Of a DNA stretch of 64,000 bases, positions 54,537 to 64,000 are shown piece after piece. The DNA lies in assembly GCA_963693085.1 (NCBI GenBank), contig OY856409.1:506591803-506655802 (forward strand), in the 5' to 3' direction. Origin of the DNA: Alisma plantago-aquatica. Lineage: Eukaryota; Streptophyta; Magnoliopsida; Alismatales; Alismataceae. Below the pieces are notes generated by a model. It was not told the origin of the DNA and searched no databases. It saw nothing but the letters and a program-made list of their open reading frames with translations. Position 1 is the first letter of the stretch, and each line of letters starts with the position of its first letter. Position numbers and translations under genes: made by a program.

Positions 54537-56215
54537 TTATCCGCATTTGTTGTGGTAGTCGATGTGATGGAGCTTGTCAGGTGTTTGTTGTAGAACTACC
54601 GAGCTATAGATCCATTCCGACACGTAGATGCCGCAGTAATTGGATTGTGGAGCTTGTTGTGGACTGTTGTGGCAGAATTGGAGCTCGTGCCATTTGTTCG
54701 TTGTGTCCTTCAGGAATGGCTGGATCAGTGTTGCCACCTCGATGTAGTATTTTCTTACTAGGCGCTCGAGGGGTGTCAACGCGGTTGATGTACACTGCAC
54801 CGGATGATCTTTGTTGTTGTCTGAGCTGTTGTAGAAGATTGCTGCTCGTGGGTGAGTGTACATCATCAGGAGCATCTAGTGGTTGTAATGTAGGATAGGG
54901 AAGAAGATGATATGTGGCAGAAAAGATTGCTTCGCGCCTGACTCATCAGCTAGACAGATGTCATTGAATAACATTAGATGGGCAATGTATGCGTGTTCAA
55001 ACTTCTTCTGTAGTATCTGGATGTATGTTGCTGCCACTGACATTGCCAAACATCCTCTTGCCTTTATCACATCCCGAAGCTCATCGACTGGGACTATGAC
55101 GTCTTCTGCCTCATATATGACGTCTGCGGGGGTAGAATCAGCCAGCTTATTCAGAATTTCCTTAATTTGTTCCTCAGTTAGGGTAGAACACGAGGAACAG
55201 TCGAAGTTGATGATCCTTTCTTCTGAAACATCAGGCAAAGCAGAGTCTTTAGTTGTAAGGATCTCACGCAGAACATCCAACTGTTTTCCTGCCCGGTAGA
55301 TGTTCGTGGAGATCTCGGTCGCTTCCTCTGGAGGGTTGCTGGGTTGGGAGGATTCAGCTTCGTAATCACTGTCCAACAACTCTTCTGGGACACCTGCGTC
55401 CCAGAAATAGCGCTTGTCCTTGATCAACATCAGTGCGTAGATGCTCCTAAGCTGATAGAAGTTTTGGTTGTTGAGTTGCCTTATCAATCCAAAGACATGA
55501 AGCAACTCTATGGTACGGAGGACTATAAATGCGATGTTTCCGCTTCCCGCTTCTTCTTGGATGGGGAAGTCTCCGATGTTGAAGAAATTCCAAATGCTGG
55601 AGTGGCATTGGATTCCATATTTGATCACTCAGAGAAGACGTAGTGGAAGGAGCCTCAAGATCTTGTCTTCGGGGCGTACAAATGTGTGTCATGTGTGTGG
55701 AACCTCCTCGTTGCAGCTGCTGAGAAGCTGGACGTCATGATGTTGGAGGTCTGCCACGCACAAGAACCAATTCTTTCTGTGCTTGTAAGGGGCTAACATA
55801 AGGTTTGCGTTGTAGTCTTCAATATGCTTCAGCATGTTGGCTACCAGCACAGAATCGTACTACCCCATCATCAGTCTTCTTGCCAAGGCCGGGGTGGCAG
55901 TGTAGATCGGATGTCGGCCTATCCTGGTGATGAGATTCTCGAGTATAGTGCCTTCTAGGACCCTGAACAGCTTCTTGGAGATTATGGCTGGCGAGTGGAA
56001 TATGCTCCTCAGCTCCCCTTGTCGTGTGGAGAAGTATCTGTCGCTCCAGACGACATCTTTTTCATCAGCTTGTGACCTCAGGACCTTGTTTAGTAGTTTC
56101 TGGTCTCTGATCGTCAAGTATCTGATGGCTTTCCTTTCAAAATCTATCATCTCGAAGGAAGGGATATCTGACGGCACAGAAAATGCATCTGCCGTTGAAC
56201 TCCTTCTTCTAGGGG
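54537..56215 (-). pseudogene. Extra ORF, C-terminal half: two Ulp1-like (C48) protease modules
   Basis: One frame runs over about 560 codons with four stops (TAG 55860-55862, TGA 55689-55691, TGA 55629-55631, TAG 54876-54878). Module 1 (about 56000-55540): WFLCVADLQHHDVQLLSS resembles the Ulp1 HW...D block, but Asn precedes Trp and Ser replaces the usual Asp. PIQEEAGSGNIAFIVL resembles Q...GDCGIFVL with Asn-Ile in place of Asp-Cys, so it looks inactive. Module 2 (54930-54560): ILHYNH followed by the TAG, MLLMMYTHPRAAIFYNSS, and QQAPQSNYCGIYVSEW, which keeps Gln and Cys. Ulp1-type enzymes cleave SUMO or related proteins. A helical, acidic linker joins the modules. Assignment is by motif order only. 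Confidence 0.5.
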
Positions 56216-58590
56216 GTGTCTGTCATTAACACAGCAGATGTCCCCCTTTCTCCCTCTGATTCATCAGAAGAGTCCTCCCCGACACTGATCGATTCGTCGT
56301 TGTCTTCAGCTTCATTCAGGGAGGCTGAGGGAGCAACTTATTCCATGCCGCGGGAGCTCACCTATCATGCTGGAGCCCCGTCGGCTATCTTGTGCATCGT
56401 CCCTTCCTCGGGCATTGTGGATGGCCCGCTGGAGGAGGAAGGAGATGACGTCCTAGGTGAGGATGCTGACGAGGAGGGCTGGGAGCTGAGCTAAGAGGTG
56501 ATGGAGACCTCATTGGTTGTCTTGAACGCAGATGGTCGTCCCTCATGTTCAGCCTTTCCTCAACGACATCAAGGCACTAGAGCACCAGCTGCATCGTCTT
56601 GTTCAACGCCTCTAGTAGGCTGTGGAGGCCAACTAGGGTTAGCAGTTGCCGCTCTTGATCATTGAGCCTCTCCTAGAAGATAGTAAACTTGCGGGTAAGT
56701 GAAGCTAAAGTTACTGAGTTGTTTCCTGTTACCTCCCACAAGTTGTCGAACTCTAGGCCTAAGATCTACCCCATTAATAAAGGGGGTGCGTCTGACCGAC
56801 CTCTCGTCCTTGTGATGCTCCTTGCGTGTGAAGATCGGCCCGATGAGTATTCAGCTTCATGCGGGTCTGAGTCCATCTGTACCGTTCGCAAGGGCATCGC
56901 CTCTGATCGAGGCGTTGGTATTATTGAGGCTGCTACTGCCTCACTTGTTTGTGGTGGTGGAGAAGGGTGTGGCATGGGTGGTTGTTGCTCCACCACTCGG
57001 TTGTCAGTGACCTCCTCCACAGCTTCCACCGGCGTCGTTGGTGGCGGCGTCGGTGTATGCCGCACAGCCCCCTGAACTCTGCTTCTAAGCTCTCAGCAAA
57101 TGCATTGTTGCTGGCGTCGGGCTATACCATCCCTTCCTCCATTGAAGGCGCAACAGAAGGTTTGGGAGCGGTGGCTGCTTCTTCTACGGCAGCTCCCGTC
57201 GGGGCTGTTGTCGTTGCTTCCATCCCGATCATTTTGGCGATTTCAACTATCGTCAGCACCTCCTCAGTAGCCGCGACTATTGTCTTTTCGGCAGCCGCGG
57301 CTGGCTCAGGAACAACAACGACAACTTCAGATATGGTAGCCGCTGGTTGCACAGAGGTGATAGACAGCTCGACAGGAATTGTGGAGGACTTCCCCTGCCA
57401 GGCGTCGAGATGGATTGGCCCTCCCGTTGCAGCCACACTTTCTTGTATTCTGGTGGTGGTAGCGTAAGCGGCTTCAAACTCCAACGATTCGACTTCTGCT
57501 TTGGTGAAGACCAACTTTTCTACATCATAGTTGATGCAGATCGGGAGGGGAATAAGCTTGGAAGTTCTAGCAAACTTGTAGAAGTAGCGTCTGCCCTCCT
57601 TCTTGATATTGTTTGCTCGTTGCAAGAACTTCATGTCGATCCTGTCATCACCTCTGGTTCTTGACAGGCTGTACGGCTCCCTTGGGTACCCCAACCCTAC
57701 CGCGATCAGATTGACCACACCACCCATGTAATACTCCTTGGTGGCATCTTTTATGGGGTAAAGCATGTTCAATAAGAATTGTCCCAAATTGACCACCTTC
57801 CCTCCATCATGTACCACATGAGATGGAGTTCTTCGGTGTAGATGTTGTTTGTCTCGTACTTGATGAAGAGGATACAAACAACTATCTTGTGGATGATCCT
57901 CCAGAAGTATGAGTGGATGGCCGCCACTTTGCTTCCTGGCTTGTAGTTTGATTCGCCGGTCAGTTTCCTCCAGACACTGATAAGGTTGAATCCATCACCC
58001 TCGCCAAGCCTGGAGTCGTTGTTCAGTATCTCCATCTCGGCTTCTGAGGAGGAGAATATCTTGTTGAGTAGATTTACTGAGATCTTGTGCTCAGCGTTGT
58101 ATAACCGACCCTATAGCCGGTCTTCTCCTATGAATCTCTCCACTTCCTCCGACCTGTTCTGGACTCGCTGGAGGGAGGACATGAACTCCTTTGTGAGCTC
58201 AGTATATGATCCAGATAGGCTGAAGCATATTGTCTTTAGCCCTGTAGCCCCCAAGACGTTGTCCAGTCTGTTGAAGATACCGAGGTGGTGGAAGGATGGC
58301 TAGTGGGTGAATCAGGTTGGCCGGTAGATCTTGACCACCAGCTCTGTGTATCTCTGTTGATATTCTTCGTTTCTGGGCACGAACCGTCCTGGAGAGTGAG
58401 CCAGAGGTTCTGCTACCATTGAAGGGGCTACCGCCGCTTCTATCCTTGGCCTCTTCTCGGCCCTAGACGTCCCTGCTGAGTTGGGGTTCGGGCGCTTCTG
58501 CCCGGCTGCAGTGGCTTCTGTTGTGGCATCGAGGTTGATCCTCTGGTCGTGCTCGTCTACTTAGACGACTGTCTACTTTGTGCGGGCCAT
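56216..58590 (-). pseudogene. Extra ORF, N-terminal half: ATHILA-ORF-like domain and low-complexity linker
   Basis: Starts at the ATG at 58588-58590 (MARTK, then a TAG and a nearby TAA), followed by a basic KRP...EKRPR nuclear-localisation-like stretch and RFVPRNEEYQQRYTELVV. After frameshifts come YTELTKEFMSSLQ, FNLISVWRKLTGES, AAIHSYFWRIIHKIVVCILF and EELHLMWYMM. The frame shifts near 57800 to VVNLGQFLLNMLYPIKDATK and GGVVNLIAVGLGYPREP. This order resembles the plant retrotransposon ATHILA ORF-1/putative-plant-transposon-protein families, whose role is unknown. From 57650 to 56500 the sequence is an Ala/Val/Pro-rich linker. In phase breaks apart, it seems to be one protein with the Ulp1-like half (about 1350 codons in total). 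Confidence 0.55.
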
Positions 58591-58619
58591 TTCTATAAAT
58601 ATCAAATAAAAATATGTTA

Positions 58620-59720
58620 AGTAATATTATTGTTGAATGGGTCACCTTGTCTGATATCGGGCGGCAAGGTTGTGTTGCCCGATACAAGGAAGGTGATATC
58701 TTTAAAAATCGAAATAGGTTAAGACTACACCAAGCCTGTCATAAGCAAGTCAATATCGGGCAGGGGTAAATTAGTCTTATCGCCCGATAGAGGTATGGCC
58801 AATATGGAGCCCAATATCGTGCATCGTTAACAAAATGGGACCTGCTCGATACGGTTGCACGATATGACCCTTGCGCGATACACGTGTCACCCGATACAAG
58901 GTCGGAGGCTGATATGGCTACAAGCGTCAGAACTCAAAACTTATCACGCGATAGGGGTGGTATGGTAAAAACAAAGATTTGCCCGATACGATCTCATGAG
59001 AAAAGGTGTCGCCCGATACGGAAGAACTGAAAGGCGATACATGCTAAAACCTTATTAAAACAAAACTGGGCGACAAGGGTCCCACCCGATACCAGGTATC
59101 GGTCGGACGCACGATAGATGTGTGTCGCGTGACAAGCGTGTGTCACGCCATATGAAAAAGAACTCAAGTCTTACGTCTGACACGAGTATAACAAAAAAGT
59201 ACGAGATACGCTATGCCCGACACGAGTTACACGACACGATAGGTGTGTCGGGCAACTCGCACGATACATGTATCAGGTTATACCTTTATCGTCATAAGGT
59301 CGTGACGGGCGAAACGGGAGCAGATGGAATGTTGGCCGACACGAGAGCTGAAGCGAGAGAGTTGAATGCGCGATACAGAAGTAGGTGAAAAGTAAATGCA
59401 AGTGCCCGACACGGTTTACTGCAGTCACTATTTATAGCGACTGCTAGCATGGGTAAATCAGGTAAAAATGGGGCATGCGTCGTGTAGAGAGATAAATCAT
59501 TCCCGATGCATGGTCTAATCCATCACTTCAAGAGTCGATATGGCTTCTTAAGCACGCTTCGCGCCTCGCGGCTCGTGTGTCACACGATATGTTGCTCGAC
59601 ACGAGAATTCCTGCCCGATACGAGTGCCATTTGCGCGACACGGGGCTTCCTGCCCGATATGAGGGTGTTGTGCTGGTGCGTAAGCTCTGCCCGATACAGA
59701 TAGAAAAGATAAGATTGCTA
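58620..59720. repeat. Second island of dispersed CCCGATAC/CCCGACAC motifs
   Basis: More than twenty variants of GCCCGATAC and its inverse, for example near 58655, 58677, 58783, 58889, 58980, 59010, 59084, 59215, 59404, 59618 and 59654, with CACGATA and GTGTCG companions. Non-coding. Lies between integrase and the extra ORF, and shares its motif vocabulary with 52380-53290. Confidence 0.7.
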
Positions 59721-60098
59721 AAGAAGCAAGGTAGAAAAATGCTATAAAGAGCATTCTATAAAAAAATTTAAAAAGGAGTAAAACTTAGATCGAAAGTAGA
59801 GGTGAAAAATAGAGGTAAAGAGAGCGTTGATGGGTAAAACATCATTGGAAAGAAAGAAGACTCCATGTCTCAGATAGTATTAACTATAAGAGCTTAATAA
59901 AACTAAACCAGTGGCCCATAAAACAAGAGAGTCTATGCATGTGGCGCATGCACTGACTCAAGCCTTACTACAATGATAATGTTCGTAGTGTTTTTCAGAA
60001 AGGAAAATAACATCCTATTCTAGGAAAAGTAAAATTTTGGGCTGCCTCCCAAAGAGCGATGTAGTTTCCATCGTCAGCTCGACAAGCTTCAAGTCCTT
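59721..60098 (-). other. Untranslated stretch after integrase
   Basis: Minus strand has TCTTTGGGAGGCAGCCC (about 60042-60060) just after the pol stop, a block I recognise from the region following pol in Athila-type elements. No gene. Confidence 0.6.
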
Positions 60099-61854
60099 CT
60101 ATACGAATCCTTCTGCTTCTTGCAGTGCTATTTCCGATATTTGCACAAACGCTTTATCTTCATAGTATCTTTTGACTCTGTGCCCGTTCACCGGGAAGAC
60201 CTTCGTTGGATCGTCTTTGTCGTATAGCTCCATCATCCCTGATGGATAGATCTTCACCACGGTGAAGGGTCCAGACCACCTAGTTTGTAGCTTTCCTGGA
60301 AAAAGACGGATAGAGGATTTAAATAATAAAACTTTATCACCTTCACTCACGTCCTTTTTCTTCAGGTGGGCATCATGCCACACCTTCATCCTCTATTTGT
60401 AAATTCTGGCATTCTCATAAGCACTAAGTCTCAATTCTTCAAGTTCTTGGAGCTGAAGAAACCTTTTCTTCCCGACTAACTTCCGGTCCATATTAAGGCA
60501 TTTTATCGCCCAGAACGCCTTATGCTCCAGTTCAAAGGGAAGATGGCAAGCTTTTCCGTAAATCAAGCAGTAGGGTGTGGTGCCCAACGACATCTTGAAA
60601 GCTGTTCGATACGCCCATAAAGCTTCACCCAACTTAGCTGACCAGTCCTTGCGGGACTTGCCTACTATCTTTTCTAAAATTTGCTTTATCTGCCTATTTG
60701 AGACCTCAACCTGCCCTAATGTTTGGGGATGATATGACGTTGCAACCTTGTGATGGATGCCATACTTGCATAGCAGCAATTCAAACTACCTTTCTGCAAA
60801 GTGAGAGCCGCCATCGCTAATGATGGTCCTCAGAACTCCAAACCTCGGAAAGATAATCTTGGTAAAAAGTTTGATTACTGCCTTTGCATCACAAGTCATG
60901 GTAGGAATTGCTTACACCCACTTGGAGACATAGTTGACCGTGACAAGAATATAGCTCAAGCCAAAAGAGGATGGAAAAGGGCCCATGTAGTCAATGCCCC
61001 ACACATCAAAAATCTCAACTTCAATCCAATCAGAGAGTGGCATCTCATTTCGATGGGAGATATTCCCCGTTCGTTGGCACTCGTTGTAAGATCTTACAAA
61101 AGCATGGGCATCCTTAAACAAGATCGCCCAATAAAAGCCTGACTGGAGGACTTTAAAAGCAGTCTTTCCGCCACCCAAGTATCCTCCATAAGGCGAGGAA
61201 TGGCATTCCCTTAGAATGTTTGACACCTCTTCCTCTGGTATACATCTTCTATATAGATTATCTGAGCACCTCTGAAAGAGTGGAGGATCATCCCAATAAT
61301 AATGCTTTACATCTGAGAAGAGTTTCTTCTTTTGATTGTACGTTATTTTCGGAGGTAACTCCCCACAAGCAAGGTAATTACAAATATCCACAAACCATGG
61401 TAGACTTGGCTCATTGGATCGAGCCATTAATAGGGCTTCGTTAGCATAGTTGTCGTTGACAGGAAACTGGTCTTCTTCATTGCAAATTATCCTTAAGAGA
61501 TGGTCTACAACTACATTTTCCTTGCCTTTCTTATCAATTATCTCATGATCAAATTCTTGGAGCCATAAAGCCCACCTTAGCAACCTAGGCTTAGTGTCTT
61601 TCTTTTTCATCAGGTACCGTATTGCTCCGTGGTCGGTGTAAACCTTCACTTTGGTCCCAATTAAATAAGATCTAAACTTGTCAAAGGTGAAGACAATTGC
61701 TAGCATCTCTTTTTCTGTTGTGGTGTAATTTACTTGCACCTCATCTAGAGTTCGGCTGGCGTAGCAAATTAAATGATGCTTCTTATCTTTTTTTTTGCCC
61801 TAGGATAGCCCCTACAGTGAAGTTGCTAGCATCACACATTAACTCGAAGGGTAG
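60099..61854 (-). pseudogene. Athila-like RNase H and integrase pseudogene
   Basis: Starts after a frameshift in an A-run (plus-strand T-run near 61786-61796). RNase H: VNYTTTEKEMLAIVF, VYTDHGAIRYLM, RLLRWALWLQEF. Integrase zinc finger (about 61210-61080): SSPYGGYLGGGKTAFKVLQ and FVRSYNECQRTGN, where Tyr stands for the usual second His and for the first Cys, so the HHCC finger is damaged. Catalytic core: Asp in WGIDYMGPF (about 60990), Asp in ISDGGSHF (about 60820), Glu in GQVEVSNRQ (about 60710). C-terminal GPFTVVKIYPSGMMELYD and HRVKRYYE (60300-60150), ending at the stop at 60099. Stops occur near 60912, 60790 and 60390. Confidence 0.85.
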
Positions 61855-63962
61855 CTACCAATCCGGAGCTTGGAGAATAGGGGGTGTTACTAGGGCTTCC
61901 TTCAGCGTCTGGAAAGCCTTCAAACAATCATTAGAAAAAATGAACTCTGCATCCTTGACCAAAAAGTTTGAAAGAGGTTTTGATATTTTGGAGAAGTATT
62001 TGATGAACCTTCTATAGTACCCGACATGACCGAGAAAGCTTCGTACCCCTGTCACAGACTTTGGCGGGGCTAGTCTAGAAATAGCCTCAACCTTGCTTAC
62101 ATCCACTTCAATGGCTTTCTTGGAGACTTTATGGCTCAACACTATGCCCTCTTGTACCATGAAATGGCACTTCTCCCAGTTGAGAGCTAGGTTCTTTTCT
62201 TCACAGCGTTGTAGGACCAATGATAGGTTCTTCAAACAACCATCAAAGTCTTTCCCATAAACTTAAAAGTCATCCATAAAGACATCTACGATATCTTCTA
62301 GAAAATCTGAGAACATTGAGATCATGCAACATTGGAATGTTACTGGAGCATTGCACAGTCCAAATGACATTCTTCGAAAAGCTTACGTACCATAAAGACA
62401 AGTGAACATGGTCTTTTCCTGGTCATCCAGTAGGATAGGGACCTAGTAGAACCCGGAATAACCATCTAAAAAGTAGAAATACTCATGATGTGCTAGTCTT
62501 TCTAGCACTTGGTTGATGAAGGGAAGCGGGTAATGATCTTTCTTCATTGCTTGATTTAGCTTCCTGTAATCTATACACATTCTCCATCCGGTGACAGCAC
62601 GGACGGCTACTTCATCACCCTTCTCACCTTTCACAACCGTCATACCCCTTTTCTTTGGTACAACATGAATGGGGCTTACCCAGTTGCTATCGCTGATAGG
62701 GTACATAATACATGCATCTCTCAGCTTGATAACTTCCTTCTTTACAACCTCTTTCAACATCTGGTTCAGCTTTCTTTGGGGTTGGACCAAGGGTTTGGCG
62801 GATTCTTCCAGATTTATGTGGTGCATGCATAGAGCAGGGTTAAGTCCCTTGATATTCTCTACTGAATAGCCTATATCTTGTTTATGGAGCCTCAATTCCT
62901 TGAGAAGTCTTTCCAATTGTTCTTCAGTCAGATTGGTGTTAACTATAACGAGATTTCTTTCCTCTTGATCGAGAAACTCATACTTCAAACCTTTAAGCAA
63001 CTGTTTCAGCTCTGGTTTGGACTTAGGTGCCTTCTCTTCTTCTGGTGCCATTTCTAGGGAAGCATATTTGACTGTCTCTATAACTTCCTCACCCTCGCTC
63101 AGATCTTCTTCATTTTGATTTAGGTAATCAAGGATCTCAACAACCTCAGGATCTTTCATTTTTGAATCATAATTGTTTAATGCCCTCATAAGAGGGTCTA
63201 CAACTGCAGTCTCTTCTCTTATTTCTTTGTAGTATTGGTAGTAGCTATCCATGAAGTAAGCAAACTCTAATAGGGATGGTACCTTCATGGCGTCCTTCAC
63301 TTTGAAATCAGTGTGGTCATTTCCGACTCTTAAAGTTATGATACCTTCAGCGACATCAATCAGTGCCCTCCCTGTCGCCAAGAAAGGGCGTCCGAAAATG
63401 ATGGGGCACTTTGGGTCTTCAACAGTGTCAATGACAACAATGTCACATGGGATGAAGAACCTCCCTACATGAATCAGAACATCTTCAACTACCCCCAGGG
63501 TCTTTTGAAGGAATGATCTTCCAACTCGATTCTCATGTTGGTTCCGACCATGTCAGTTAGCCCCAATTGTTGTGTGAGGCTTAAGGGCATAAGGCTTATG
63601 CTAGCCCCTAAGTCAACTAGACCCTTCCTTTCGGTGTTAACCCCTACAACAAAGGGTATAGTGAAGGCTCCAGGATCCTTTTTCTTTGTTGGTAAACCAG
63701 CTTTAACGAAGGCCATAGACATACTGGCAAGGTGTACCATTTCAATCTTTCCTCCTCTTTTTTTCTTTGTGACCAAGTCCTTGAAAAACTTGGCATAAGT
63801 CGACATTTCTTCCAAGGCATCCAAAAATGGCACCTCGAGATGGAGCCTTTTCACCGACTCCATAAACCTTTCATATCTCTTCTTAAGATGTGCTTTTATA
63901 AGTTTTTGTGGGAAAGACACTCTCAGAGAGTATTGACTCCTTTTCCCAAACAAGTTCTCCAT
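61855..63962 (-). pseudogene. Athila-like protease and reverse-transcriptase pseudogene
   Basis: Protease: HLASMSMAFVKAGLPTKKKD, then DLGASISLMPLSL (Asp near 63613), then a frameshift near 63490 and GRPFLATGRALIDVAEG (63390). A long acidic linker follows (63300-62900). RT: PISDSNWVSPIHVVPKKRG, WRMCIDYRKLNQAMKKDHYP, FYFLDGYSGFY then a stop at 62443; FMDDF (catalytic Asp pair near 62270) directly followed by a TAA at 62263-62265; KCHFMVQEGIVLSHKVS, GHVGYYRRFIKYFSKISKPL. Normally translated as part of gag-pol. Several lesions make it non-functional. Sequence upstream of 63962 continues the gag-pol junction and leaves the window. Confidence 0.87.
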
Positions 63963-64000
63963 AGGTTTCGTTTCTCTGACATAAGCTTGTTGGCCGCCTC

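Larger units (their letters stand above)
51531..64000 (-). mobile_element. Athila-like Ty3/Gypsy retrotransposon, 3' two-thirds, runs off right edge
   Basis: Reading right to left: protease (from 63962), RT, RNase H, integrase (to 60099), an untranslated stretch, a large extra ORF (58590-54537), a second untranslated stretch, a polypurine tract (53509-53522) and an LTR (from 53508). Pol sequence motifs (DLGASISLMPLSL, GRPFLATGRALIDV, GPFTVVKIYPSG) match the Athila/Tat group. The extra ORF occupies the position of the env-like gene of Athila elements. All frames are broken. Gag and the other LTR lie beyond 64000. Confidence 0.8.

Noticed and set aside
56766..57877. Plus-strand frames opposite the extra ORF of the Athila-like element
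   Set aside because: They are antisense to a frame with recognisable domain order and correct strand relative to pol.

Overview
This looks like a repeat-dominated, gene-poor stretch of a flowering-plant nuclear genome. The evidence is: several Ty1/Copia elements with the plant initiator-tRNA-Met primer site TGGTATCAGAGC; an Athila-type Ty3/Gypsy element; Tekay/Del-like Gypsy LTR remnants; a hAT transposon with BED finger; hAT-type miniature elements; tRNA-derived SINEs; long (AT)n runs; and one FAR1/FRS-like gene fragment. No species call is possible by eye. No rRNA, functional tRNA, CRISPR or bacterial-type operon was seen.

Layout. 1-1924: two nested minus-strand Copia copies. 1925-4334: AT-rich degenerate repeats and a 624-bp hAT-like miniature element. 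4335-8394: decayed plus-strand Copia. 8395-11010: a SINE, then five miniature inverted-repeat elements set in (AT)n/(GA)n microsatellites. 11372-12413: FAR1/FRS-like exon (minus). 14422-16980: Tekay-like LTR. 16981-18991: truncated minus-strand Copia sitting beside an older Copia RT fragment (18992-19884). 20056-25275: a complete, open, young-looking Copia with non-canonical LTR ends, inserted in an older LTR-like sequence that resumes to about 26700. 27271-32375: a full-length but broken Copia flanked by a 118-bp direct repeat. 33390-43846: a minus-strand Tekay-like LTR region split by a 6052-bp hAT transposon (34289-40340). 43847-46393: minus-strand Copia gag/protease remnant carrying a 487-bp hAT miniature element. 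47459-47544: an 86-bp SINE-like insertion with 11-bp target duplication. 49938-51530: another Tekay-like LTR. 51531-64000: an Athila-like Gypsy element on the minus strand, read right to left as protease, RT, RNase H, integrase, a large extra ORF, polypurine tract and LTR, with gag beyond the right edge.

The elements are layered, so relative ages can be read from nesting. Only the 20056-25275 Copia retains an uninterrupted gag-pol. The most notable structures are: the extra ORF of the Athila-like element, which appears to carry an ATHILA-ORF-like domain plus two Ulp1-like cysteine-protease modules; two islands of a dispersed CCCGATAC/CCCGACAC motif on either side of that ORF; the 118-bp insertion-associated duplication; the symmetric microsatellite-flanked miniature elements; and a 947-bp tandem duplication of the last hAT transposase exon with its splice acceptor.
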